A stretch of DNA of 64,000 bases, from NCBI GenBank assembly GCA_021018815.1, contig JAITYX010000063.1:1984001-2048000 (forward strand), read 5' to 3'. Within the stretch, counting starts at the first letter, position 1. Each line of letters starts with the position of its first letter. The DNA comes from Talinum fruticosum. Its lineage: Eukaryota; Streptophyta; Magnoliopsida; Caryophyllales; Talinaceae. The notes beneath the pieces are model-generated. The model did not search any database. It was not told the origin of the DNA and saw only the letters and a list, made by a program, of their open reading frames with translations. Positions 23,214-33,817 of the stretch are shown here, piece after piece. A program made the position numbers and the translations under genes.

Positions 23214-26200
23214 TCACCTTTGAATTGTTTTAAAGGTCTCAATAGTCCTTGAGCAAAAGGAAATGCAATCAGCAAGTGTTTTTTGTAACTAAGCCTCCAT
23301 TGAACTGCCAGTCTCCATCTATCCATTGCCCTTTTCACCTTTGTTGACAGAGGCACCATGGCATCATTTTCTCCACTGCAAAAACCCATCGATTTCACAA
23401 ATTCATCGAACTCCACTGCAGCCACAGAAGACAGATTATTTGGTTTCTCAAGGACTTCAAGTTGTCGAGTTTTTCAATTGCACAAAGTAATGGTTGGTCA
23501 TCTTCAACTGTCGAAGGAAGACTTTCCAGAATACCACGACACCTTGATATTATCCATCTCATTACTGCCTTCTCATTTTCTGGGGATAGCTGTGACCCGG
23601 AAAAGGCCAGATGACTCACTGATTTCCTCTGGTTCGGAGGAGTTGCCCACAGCCGCAGAGCAGATAGGAGTGAAAACGAAGGCTGTCCATCATGATGGAT
23701 GTGGAGAGAATCTGCTGGCCATGAATGGGAGGCAAATATGTCAAGTCCCAAGGGTATGAAAACCTTCTCGTTTGGATTATGATCAAGAAGAAAACCATAA
23801 TGTTCGAGAAGCTCCAAGTTTGTGTATGTTCCATAGCTTAATAAAACCTGCAAGAGTGTTGATTTAATCAGCATACTGCTCTAATACTCAACCATCGTAA
23901 TGATCCAACACTAGTTTTTAGATTGTAATCCCTCAAGTAGGATGCATTATACTCCCAAGCCATTTGTCAATAGATGGTTAGACGAAACTAAAAAATAGGG
24001 GAACGCTTAGAGAATTAAAAAAATAGAAAAAGAAGCTGTAATTAATTGGAACATAATGGAACTTTTACACGTTCACATTATCTCCCCACCTAGGGCTGTA
24101 AAGAAATGAGCCGGCTTGCCGAGGGCAATGAAAGCTCGGTTCGGGCTCAAGTCAACTGACCTCGAGCTGAGCCAGAGCCAGCTGGAAGACATACAGAGCC
24201 GAGCCTGAGTTCAACAGGGCTGGGCTGGGCTGGACTCGACTCATGTTGGCTCAATTTAGATTAAGTAGTACAATTTTTCTTAAGTACTTGGTGGATCATA
24301 TAAAAGTACCATTAAGATAAGCAAAATTTCTTTGAAACCTAATTTGTAGTATCTAATGTAAAAATCTAGAATTTAACTTTGATTATAGCCTTAAATTTGG
24401 AAACTTTTAAAGCAAAAGAAACAAAAAAAGATGATCAGAGCCGTGCAATATCCAAAGGCTTGGCGAGCTTTGAGCCAAGCCAAAACCTGACCGAGCCAGG
24501 CTCGGGCTCGAGTCGCTCATTTACACCCCTACCCCCACCCCTCAAAAAGCCCTCAAGTAGTGGGGTTTTAGTTGGAGTCCATTAAAACCTCAGTGACATA
24601 ATTCTCTCTATATTTGTCACCATCACGACCAATATGGATTCCATTCGAACGCGCTATGAGGACTAGATATATGTAACCTTAACTCCCAATGAGCAAAAAG
24701 GCTGCTTTCAAGAGACTGATTTTTTCTAATTATTTTTTGGAGAAGATATGAGCTTAGAATCATAGTGATTTGTAACATTGAAGAAGCTCATTCGTTTTAT
24801 TTGCAGGTTTTACAGCCTTGGGTCTCTCTGAATAGCCAAATCAGCTTTCCATAAAAAGTACAACAAGTGTAGTTTCTAGCTTTGTAAACCAAAGTTTTGT
24901 AGTTCCAAGGATCAATAATAATTTTCAGCAAAGTACCAAAGCATATGCAAGCAATATTTAACGTTCCAAAACCAAAAACTAGGGCCCTAGCAGTGATATT
25001 CAAAGTAACCTTACCTGCTCACTTTTTCTGTAGTTTCTCTTGGCATAAAAGCAATATGCTCGTACATTTTCCTCATAGCCACCATCAGTTAATCTCCCTG
25101 AGCAACCGTCATACTCTTCTGCATCTAAACTTAGATTCTCTATGCCATGTCCATTCTGGAAAGATTCAGCTTCTGATAAAGAACCATCTAGACAATCATT
25201 GGAATCTTCAAGGACAGATATTTCCTCCCCAGGTGCTGCATAATTGAAAAGGTCACCCACAGGGCACAAGCAGCCAGCATCATCCCATGGCACGTGCAAT
25301 GTGCGTGATGATATCTTCAACAAAAGAAAAAACCTTTGAGCTGAGATTACTACAGAATATATGATAACAGAATACATCCCATGAGAAATTTACGAAAATT
25401 GTTCAATCCATCATTCTATAAAAAAATAAAGCAAAGGAGAGGATGAACTGAATGAAGATGAGCGCCTGCATTTACGAGAGTTACTGTCCACTTTCTGGAC
25501 CATGAAAAAGGCTAAATTTTGGGCAATTTTTCAACTTGGACTACAGTGGACTAAAGCACAATGACAATCTAAATTATTTCCTGCTTCATTTCATTTATGT
25601 GAAGGAGCAACTACTCTACAGTCTAATGAAACCAGCCTCTCTGAAATTCATGATTCCATTTCCAGGGCAAGACTGCTAATTTGAACCCCTCCCCACCCCA
25701 ACTAAGTTGGACTCTCGAGGCATGGACTTTTAGCTAAATGAGACATCAAAAGCATGCCAACTTCAAATATGGGAATAGAACACTCATATTTTAGTTTTAT
25801 CAACCTAGTTGCTGAAAGAAAAACAACTAAATAACCTGCCTCTAAGAACTAGCCCCAGTATGAGTACTTATTAGTAATCTATACTTGTAATTTGAGCCAC
25901 ATCTATCAAGAAAATTTTCATCACAGGACTGACTGACTCCAACTATAAATGACTTCTTGTTTGTACGAAATAAGCAATCATATATTGAAGATGACAAAAG
26001 ATGATCAGGAAACCATTCTCTATGGTGAACGGCCAGAATGCATCCACAAAGAAGACTTCATCAAAGTCTAAGGTCATTCTATCATATACAAGTTCGCAGG
26101 TCATGCACACAAATATGGGCATTCCTCAATTTATATGCTTAGAAACATTCTCACCGTTGCAGAAGCCCATAGCCAAGCCTTGAAAGTCATAAATTGAGGC

Positions 26201-29200
26201 TTCAGCTCTAGTTGTTTCATCAATGGAATAGCTTCCCTCCATTCCAACTCTGCCCTCGCTATAACTCTCTCGGTTAGCCAAACAGCGTCATCAATCTATT
26301 GAAGGAAGTTTCCGCAAATGAATATCACAAGGACGATTGAATTAATACATAGCCTCCCCCGGTTTCTTTTTTCAAGTGGAGAGTTACATAAAAAGAATCT
26401 AAAAGGGAAGAGAATAAATAACATATCACCAGAAGCAGTGAATGTTAGTAAGAGAACAATAAGAAAATGAATGTCTTATAAATGTCAGAACCAAACTTGC
26501 AGTGCTTTTGTCTCGAACAGACCAAAAGTAATGAGAGTGTCATAGCTTCTGGGTAGCTCCATTACATAAGGGTACCAAGCAGACATCCTTCCTTTGTTCA
26601 TTTCAGCTAACAGGCACACTGCCAACACCTTCAAAAGCCAGAGTTATGACTCAGGGACAACATAAAGACAATATGGCAATAGTGGTGAAATAACAATGAA
26701 ACAACATAATCTGCCACACATGTAGTGATACATTTAAACAAATCTGTTAAGGTTGACATACTTCCCGACAGTTTTTGTTGGAATAGAGTGACTCCATTGA
26801 CATGGAATGCCACTGTACTTCTGAAAACAATCGAAAATGCCACTGACTTTTCATTTTCCTATCTATACCATTGGTTTGTTGATATGGGTCAAAAGTGCCA
26901 CTTTAATCCCTTTTTTAGTGACATTTTTACACTTTCGAAAATAATTAGTGGGATTTTTTAAACAAATATTAAGTTATTAATCCCCAAAAAAACCATAGGT
27001 ATTTTTGACTTTTTTCAACAGTTCAGGAGCATTCCATGTCATGGAATTGGCACAGAGGTTCTACTTTATTTTTGAAACACAAACTTCCACATCACAAGAA
27101 CTTTCTTTACATCTGGAATCATAAAAGCTTTGAGTGCAGATAAGATACTTGCCTGAGTGGAAAAGGTTTACCATATTTGTAGGAATGCCAAGAAGATAAG
27201 TGAAAATTGGAATTCGTACAGATAACACCCTTAAACAACTGGTGGATATACTAAAATTCCAAGTGAAAGGTCAATTGTATGGAGTTATAGACAATTTCAA
27301 ACAAAAATAGATTTGCATTTCAGTCCAGGAGGCAGTATCAGAAGGCTTTGTCGCTAAAAGTATCTTTCCTTACCTCCAAGAGCTCAACTCCTTTCTTGTC
27401 AATCAAGGTTGAAGAAAGCAACTCGAAGATGTTATATGGGGAATCTTTCCATCTTTAACCTTAGCAATAACCTAATCGTCAGCACAGAGGAGAAGTTAAA
27501 GAAAAACCTCTCTCAAGGCAAAATGATAAGGCGCCATAGTGTTAGGGGCCATGATACATACTAAAAATACCATTTAGGTTTCCACTCTATGTCCACAAGT
27601 TCAACTCTTTGCTGCAAATTTTGAACTATAAGGATGTTATATGAATTTTGAATTATAAAGATGTTATACAGAGAGAACAGTGGAAACAGGAAGCTGATTT
27701 CAAACTTTAGGATTCTGGGTAAAGTGATAATGAAACCAGGAAATTTGGAGCACGAAAAAGACAGAATCCAGATTACCAAGCATGAGAAACTGAATGACAA
27801 CCTAAACCTGAAGCAGACGCATCAGATAATCAACCCAAAAAGAAGGGCAGCTGAAGGAAGAGGTGGGCAGGAAGAAAACAAGGGAAAAAGAAAGAGCAGG
27901 AGCAGAGTGACATCTCAGACAAATACGAGGAGGTAACATCTCATATTAAACTTTCCTGTTTGATTTCCATCATTAGCTGTCAGTGTACAAGGACAATAGG
28001 AAAGGTACTTATGGATGCTTGGTAAAATTTGCCATGAAAGGGAAATATGTGATCAGTGGTGGTCATAATGAAAGACTTCAAAGCTAATAAGATCTCACAG
28101 GAAGATTGGAACAATGAAATACACTAAAAAGTTGCACAGAAATATACAGAAGGAAACAAGTTCCCAGACAGTAAATTGGCTCTCAACTAAAAATGATTCT
28201 CCTCAGTTCGTCATAAGAGAATGACAGATATAACACACCATCCATAATACATCACTGATCATAAGACGAATAGAAAAAACATCAATAATCCAATCAAATT
28301 TTCCATTGTTATGAGGGAATAACCTTTGACTTGAACTTAGAGGGTATAAAACTTCACCAGCAACGGAAATGTTATCCATAAGATCAATTTCACTAGGATG
28401 TAAGATAATGTAGCCTTAGGATTTATACTTTTTGATAGGACCTGGAGACTAGTGCCGGGCCTGGTTCTGCCTTGTGAATCCGAGTTTTGAACTCAGCTAA
28501 GTTCAAGAAGCCCCGTTTGTGAGAGTTTAAATTTTATAGTACTCAAGATCATTCCAGATCATACTGAGCATATTTGGGTAGTGGCTGAAAAAAAAAAAAA
28601 AAAAACAATTTGTGGGTCATTTGGATCCATAGTCACCATTTAAAAGGAGTGGATTGGTGGGAGTATATTTACACCTAAAATAGATGTATGCTGGTATTTA
28701 AAAAATTGTGCACTCTGAAAGACAAAGTCAAAGAATGGATATGCACAATGACTGATGAGTACACTCCTAAGCAGGCTTACAAGATTATGAGTGCAGCAGG
28801 TGAGACAGTCCAACAGGGTATTGTCAAGCATAAGATCTTTATGTGGCTGCGTAGAAGTGTGATTGTCAAGCATAAGATCTTTATGTGGCTGCTGTACAGA
28901 GACAGACTTCCCTTAAGAAGCAGACTAGCAAAATTCATTCTGGTATCAGACCAATGTGGCATTTTTGGACAGCAGGAGGAAACTTTAGAGCATTTGTTCT
29001 TCTCTTGTCAGTATGCTACTGGAGTCAGAGACGAGATATGGAGATCACTTAAAGGTATTTGCAAACCACACAACTTTATGGCACGGCAGAAATGGATCTG
29101 GAAAGGGAAAATGTCAAAGGGCCAAGGACTGTTTATGACTTGCATGACAGCAACTATATTATACCAAATGTGGCAGGACAGAAATGAGCTGCTTTCAATG

Positions 29201-30280
29201 GTAGGCAAGTGAATGTAGATGAGGCAGTCAAATGTATACGGCAAAAGGTGGAGCATAGGGTTACTTTCCTAAATAGACATAGCAGGGAAAATATTGACAA
29301 AAATGAATTTTGTATAACAAATTGAGGTTTGGATGTTGAGGGAACCATATAAAAATGGCTCTTGATGTTCAAAGGCTAGAGGATGTATTGATCAACCTTT
29401 ATGGGATTGTTTGGAGGTGTAATGAATTCCTAACTTCTTACAAAAAAAAAAAAAAAAAAAGTTCAACAAATCTATCTAAAAATTTATCTTCAAAATTTCA
29501 GATCTTATTATCTCAGAATTCAAGTCAGGGGGAAAAAAAAGGAGAGATGAAGCTATTCCAATACTTCCAATTAGGAATGAAGAAACCAATAACATAAGTT
29601 TCATGCATTTCTACTTTCCCATCAATCAAAAACAAAACAATCATGGTTTCCTATAGCAAGTATTCGTTCAATCCTTGTGCTAGTGAGCAAGCCTACCCAG
29701 CTAAATTAGTTTTCTAAAAAACAATCATTGCCGCAATAATCGAATCATGCTTTAATTCATGTTCCAAGCTGCTATATGGTCGGAAACAATATCATTCAAA
29801 AACACTTGATAGAGCGATAACTAAAAGACAAAGAAGTCCAAAGGCATCAAGGGACCTGAATTGAGGAGAGAGAAGGATGCAAATTTACAGCATGTGCAAG
29901 TCTCTGATCCTTCTCCATCAAACTCTCTCTTGTCATTAACAACGATTTAGGCACTCTCAGAATCATTTCTCCCTTCCGAAGATCACGGGTAGCAGCCAAA
30001 CCCCTCCTGCACTAACAGTAAATTACCATATCATACACAAATTTTGAATACCCACCAAGAAAATTGAGAAGAAAAGGAGCTGAACATTGAATTGATGCAT
30101 GAAAATCACAAACCCGCCAGCTTCGGGGAAGTGGGAGATACAGAGAGAGTTGCCCAGGCATGAAAAAGAGGAGAGAGAAGAAGAGGCAGAAGTTGTAGAA
30201 GAAGATGGAGGTGAGTCTGAGACTCCATGCTCCGCTGCCCATTGAAGAAAGCTCTCCAAACTCCTTTGCTCTCGCTCCAT
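23214..30280 (-). CDS. SDG40-like: SET-domain protein of the SDG40 type (SETD3/Rubisco-LSMT-like), with two apparent 1-base frameshifts in the last exon
   Basis: A putative lysine methyltransferase of the non-histone SET class; its substrate is unknown. Six exons on the minus strand: 30280-30114, 30006-29856, 26628-26497, 26295-26155, 25314-25015, 23847-23214, all with GT-AG sites and consistent phases, about 508 residues. Exon 1 encodes LESFLQWAAEHGVSDSP and a serine-rich stretch. The split SET domain shows LRKGEMILRVPKSLL, WYPYVMELPRSYDTLITFG, then SSRTLHVPWDDAGCLCPVGD with FNYAAPGEE and the closing VLLSYGTYTNLELLEHYGF. The Rubisco-substrate-binding-like tail follows. In the last exon the frame must change by one base at about 23450-23475 (an A5 run on the gene strand) and again in the A6 run at 23279-23284, after which the reading ends CSRTIETFKTIQR. 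Both lie at homopolymers, which suggests sequence error. Introns hold several transposon pieces. Confidence 0.88.
24091..24531. mobile_element. hAT-type MITE in an SDG40-like intron
   Basis: The left end TAGGGCTGTAAAGAAATGAG and the right end GCTCATTTACACCCCTA are inverted repeats of the hAT form (YAGGG...CCCTR). Directly outside are TCCCCACC (24083-24090) and CCCCCACC (24532-24539), an 8-bp target duplication with one mismatch, the size made by hAT transposases. The interior (441 bp in all) carries GAGCCGAGC-like repeats and no gene. Confidence 0.75.
26786..27056. mobile_element. Inverted-repeat element (MITE candidate) in the SDG40-like large intron
   Basis: The left arm contains CCATTGACATGGAATGCC and the right arm contains GCATTCCATGTCATGG; arms of about 34 bases pair with one indel and a few mismatches. 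The 200-bp interior is AT-rich and non-coding. Target duplication and family are unclear. Confidence 0.45.
28690..29460 (+). mobile_element. 5'-truncated LINE fragment (reverse-transcriptase zinc-binding region plus poly(A))
   Basis: Lies antisense in the large intron of the SDG40-like gene. Translation shows DEYTPKQAYKIMSA, two copies of IVKHKIFMWL, RDRLPLRSRLAKF and ETLEHLFFSCQYA, the zf-RVT pattern found after the LINE reverse transcriptase. It ends in a 19-base A run (29442-29460). A 31-base segment is duplicated exactly (28820-28850 and 28862-28892, period 42), an in-frame tandem duplication. The copy is only the 3' end of an element and cannot move. Confidence 0.8.
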
Positions 30281-30571
30281 CTCTCTCTCCCTCTCTCTCT
30301 CCCTCTCTCTCTCACATAACGATGGAAGAGATGGGACATACAGAGAGCAGTAAATGGCTTGGTTTGGCCCATCACATTACTTCATATACTTGGGCCATTG
30401 TGATTTTTTCCTTTCTTTTCTTTTTATGTTGTAGTGTTTTTTTGGGGGGTGGGGAGGGGTCTTAGAAAAGACCTTATATATTTTAAGGGAAATTCTTTTT
30501 GTGTACCCATTTTAAGGGAAATCCTCAAGGTAATTTTCTTCTCCCAAGACTTAATTAAAGATTGGTACAAT
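30281..30571. other. Upstream region of the SDG40-like gene
   Basis: CT-rich leader (about 30278-30312) and promoter of the minus-strand SET-domain gene. The gene's promoter is limited to about 300 bp before the LINE insertion at 30585 begins. Confidence 0.5.
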
Positions 30572-30584
30572 TACAAGGAAGGTT
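30572..30584. repeat. Target-site duplication of LINE (left copy)
   Basis: TACAAGGAAGGTT is repeated exactly at 39059-39071, directly after the LINE poly(A). This 13-bp duplication fixes both ends of the element. Confidence 0.85.
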
Positions 30585-30736
30585 ATGTCAATGTATAAAA
30601 ATAATCCTTTCAAGAGATTTTCTAGGGTTTCTCCGTAGAGGCGAAGTTGTCTTGATGTCGGCGACGTTTCTCGATCTGTTTCTTGACAATTTGGATGTTA
30701 AGTACTTTGATTGCTATACTCTGATTCTAAAGGAGT

Positions 30737-32269
30737 ATGGTGGAAGGAGGAGGAGGTTCGGTGGAGGAATTGGATGAGGTTTGGAATAAACTTACCCTTA
30801 CGGAGGCGTAAGGAAGGGTGATTGGAAAGGAAGATGGGGAAGAACAAGAAGATGACACGGACAATACAACTTTAATTTTGGCTGGGACTTTATGTACAGA
30901 TCGCCCTTTCTCCTTTGAAATGGTAAAGAGAACCCTTAATCTCATCCGGAGGACTAAACATAGTGTTTCTATCGAGCTATTGAACAGTAACCTATTCTTA
31001 TTTCGAGTTCTATAACCATGACAATAAAGATAGAGTCTTGGATGGGAGACCTTGGTCTTTTGACAATAATTTGCTGCTTATACAAGAGGTTCGGGGACAT
31101 GCCCAACCATCGGAGATTAAATTTCAAGACTCCCTTTTCTAGGTCGAATTAATGATGTTCCTCTAAACAAATGAAAGGCGAGGATTGCGAAGGAAATTGG
31201 GGAAAGTCCGGGTGGCTTCTTGGAACTGGATGATGTTGATCCTTTAGGTTTGAACGGAGCAATGCGTATCCGAACCCTAATTCGAATTGATAGATCCCTT
31301 TAGAGGGGAACGCCGATCTCAACGAGGCAAGGAATGACGAAGTGGGTTGATTTCAAGTATGAAAGAGCTGCCACTGTTTTTTTACTCGTGGCAAGATATG
31401 GCACGCGGATAAAGAATGCAAAAGGTGGGAAGAAGTAGAGAAGGAAGAAGTTATTTTTCACTATGGAGAATGGTCGAGGGCAAGTCCACAAAAAGAATAA
31501 CCAGGAGCACCTAAGAAGAAAGAGAGAGGGATAAAATCAAGATGGAGAAGTTGAAAGAAACAGGGAGGAAAATAAGGAGAGCAAAAGACAAAGGGATCAA
31601 AACCTGTGGTCTAATCGGTTCGGCTAGGAAGCTAGTTTTTCAAACTTTTGAAGAGCATGACAAATCAAAGGGATCGTAGGAGGAAGGACGGATCCCCATC
31701 AAAGTTAGTCACGTGTGTGAAAAAGTGCCACTAGACATCTCATAACCAACCAATAAAGTCGATAGTGAAGCAGGGGTCCTTCAAAACAATTATAGCATGG
31801 AACTTGCGAACGGTGTTAAAGACGTGACGGGATTGCTACAATTGAATAACATCTCTCTATTAGAAAGCCCTAATAGAAGGTGTGAAACAAACGGAAGATT
31901 AGAGGAGGAACTTGTGCACCAGGTTGACTTGGATGTTATCTCTCGCAATTAATGAAGTACCATTACGGACCAACCATGTGGAGACGGCACACGGAGTAGC
32001 TGGAGGTAACGAAGTACCCATTACTAGTCGAGTTGGGATTCCCTTTTGACATCGAAGTGGGAACAATTCAAAAAGGAGGAAACAAATGGAAGAGAATGGC
32101 ACAAAAGAACAATATGCCTGAAAATATATATCCTTCTAGGAAGAGGAGAAATGATGTGGAGGAGGGAGGCTCGAGGCCGGGGGTGGAGGAGGAGAAAAGA
32201 ATGAAATGGTCCCGTATGGAGATAGATGAGGAAAGTCATATTAAAGACGCGGTGTCTGGGCATAACTAG
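30737..32269 (+). pseudogene. LINE ORF1 (DUF4283, zinc-knuckle gag-like protein), broken
   Basis: Starts MVEGGGGSVEELDEVWNKL and reaches a stop after LTLTEA. Later frames show RPFSFEMVKRTLNLIRRTKH, then RVLDGRPWSFDNNLLLIQEV and QPSEIKFQD, the conserved DUF4283 order of plant LINE ORF1. A degraded zinc knuckle (GKIWHADKECK) follows near 31390-31420. The last part is charged (KRMAQKNNMPENIYPSRKRR) and ends at 32269. The protein normally binds the LINE RNA. At least four frame breaks are present. Confidence 0.75.
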
Positions 32270-32283
32270 TACCGCGGAACATT

Positions 32284-33416
32284 ATGAAGATGATTTGCTA
32301 GAAGCTGTCGAGGGGTGGCATCCCTCGAGCGGTTCAAATGCTCCGAAATGGAGCAAAAATAACGGCCTGGACATTATCTTCCTCTCCATGACAATGCTCG
32401 TAGATACGGAAATGGGAAAAGTCAAAAAGAAAGCGCAGTTTGATAATGGGGTGTATGTGAGTAGCAATGGTTGATTAGGGGCTTACGGTTTTGTGGAAAA
32501 ACAACATTGATTTCCGTCTCATCTCTTTTGACCATCATCATATTAGGGGAGATATCCGGGACGAGAATGAAAGATTGATGAGGTTTGTGGGTGTGTATGG
32601 ATGGCCCGAAGTGCACAACAAGTGGAAAACTTGGGAAATGATTAGAGACCTTGGTAATGAACCGGATGTTCCTTTGGTTTGTGGGGGAGATTTTAATGAG
32701 ATCCTATCTTTGGAAGAGAAAAGTGGGGGAGCTATTAGAGAGCAAAGGGTGATGGAAGCTTTTAGTAATGTTCTAGATTATTTAAGCCTACAAGACTTAG
32801 GCTGCAATGGAACATGGTATACTTGGGAGAGGGGCAAAACTAAGGCAAAGTGTATTCGGGAGCGGCTAGATAGGTTCGTGGCTAATGCAGAATGGGCCAA
32901 GATATTCCCACAATTTCATGTGGAAGTCTTGGCTCGGCTGAAGTTTGATCATGCGCCAATTCAGCTCCATACTCTTTGAAAACCTAGAGAGGACTGGAGT
33001 AGGGAAAAAGATTCAAGTTCGAAAAATACTGGCTAGACCATGAGAAGTGTGAGGCGGTGGTCGATACAGACATGGAATATGAATTCCTCTAGCAATGTGG
33101 TGGAGAAGTTGTCAACGTGTAGTGAAGCGTTTAATGAGTGGAGCACTCGTACATTTGGTAATATTGCATGCCAAATCAAAGAGATAGAAAAGGAGCTGAA
33201 ATGTATCCAAAAGTCTGGATGCCTCCGATGGGAATCTAGAGGAATGTGCAAGGCTCGAGGGTGAACTGGTGGAATTGAATAAGAAGTATGAGTTATTATG
33301 GTATATGAGGGCGAAGTTGGCTGAACTTAGGGACGGTGACCAAAACACATCATTCTTTCATCATAAAGCCAACTCTCGCAGAAGAAGAAATTTCATCCGG
33401 AAGGTCAAGGATGAGA
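32284..33416 (+). pseudogene. LINE ORF2, 5' part: endonuclease domain, broken
   Basis: ORF2 opens MKMIC then a TAG where tryptophan is expected. After frame changes the endonuclease reads PLVCGGDFNEILSLEEKSGG, GTWYTWERGKTKAKC and ERLDRFVANAEWAKIFP, and ends FDHAPIQLHTL; the canonical SDH is FDH here, so the catalytic D-H pair is kept but the serine is lost. The sequence then leads into the linker before the reverse transcriptase (FFHHKANSRRRRNFIRKVKDENG) and is interrupted at 33417-33421 by the solo LTR. Confidence 0.85.
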
Positions 33417-33421
33417 ATGGT

Positions 33422-33753
33422 TGTAACAACCCGACCCTAAATCACATTATTTATCTTATAATTACAAGATTTATATAATTGAGCGCGTGCACTTCAATTC
33501 GATCTTTTGTATTTAAATTATATTTTATATATGTGTTATGCAGCTAAGGCGACGAAGTGGCCCTAATAAAAATTTCATAATAATGACTATAATTTACATA
33601 TATGGTTAAAAGAGAAAATTTAAAAAAATTTACATGAGATGGTATATGATTATAAGGTTGTTAATATTATAGTTCAAACAAACCGTTACAATTATAATTT
33701 ATAAACATCATCATTAAAATAAAATTAAAAAAGTAACAATAAAAGAAAATAAC

Positions 33754-33817
<64 letters not shown>

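Noticed and set aside
27661..27936. 91-codon plus-strand frame with basic, charged composition
   Set aside because: Lies in the large intron of the SET-domain gene, has no motif and appears by chance in A-rich sequence.
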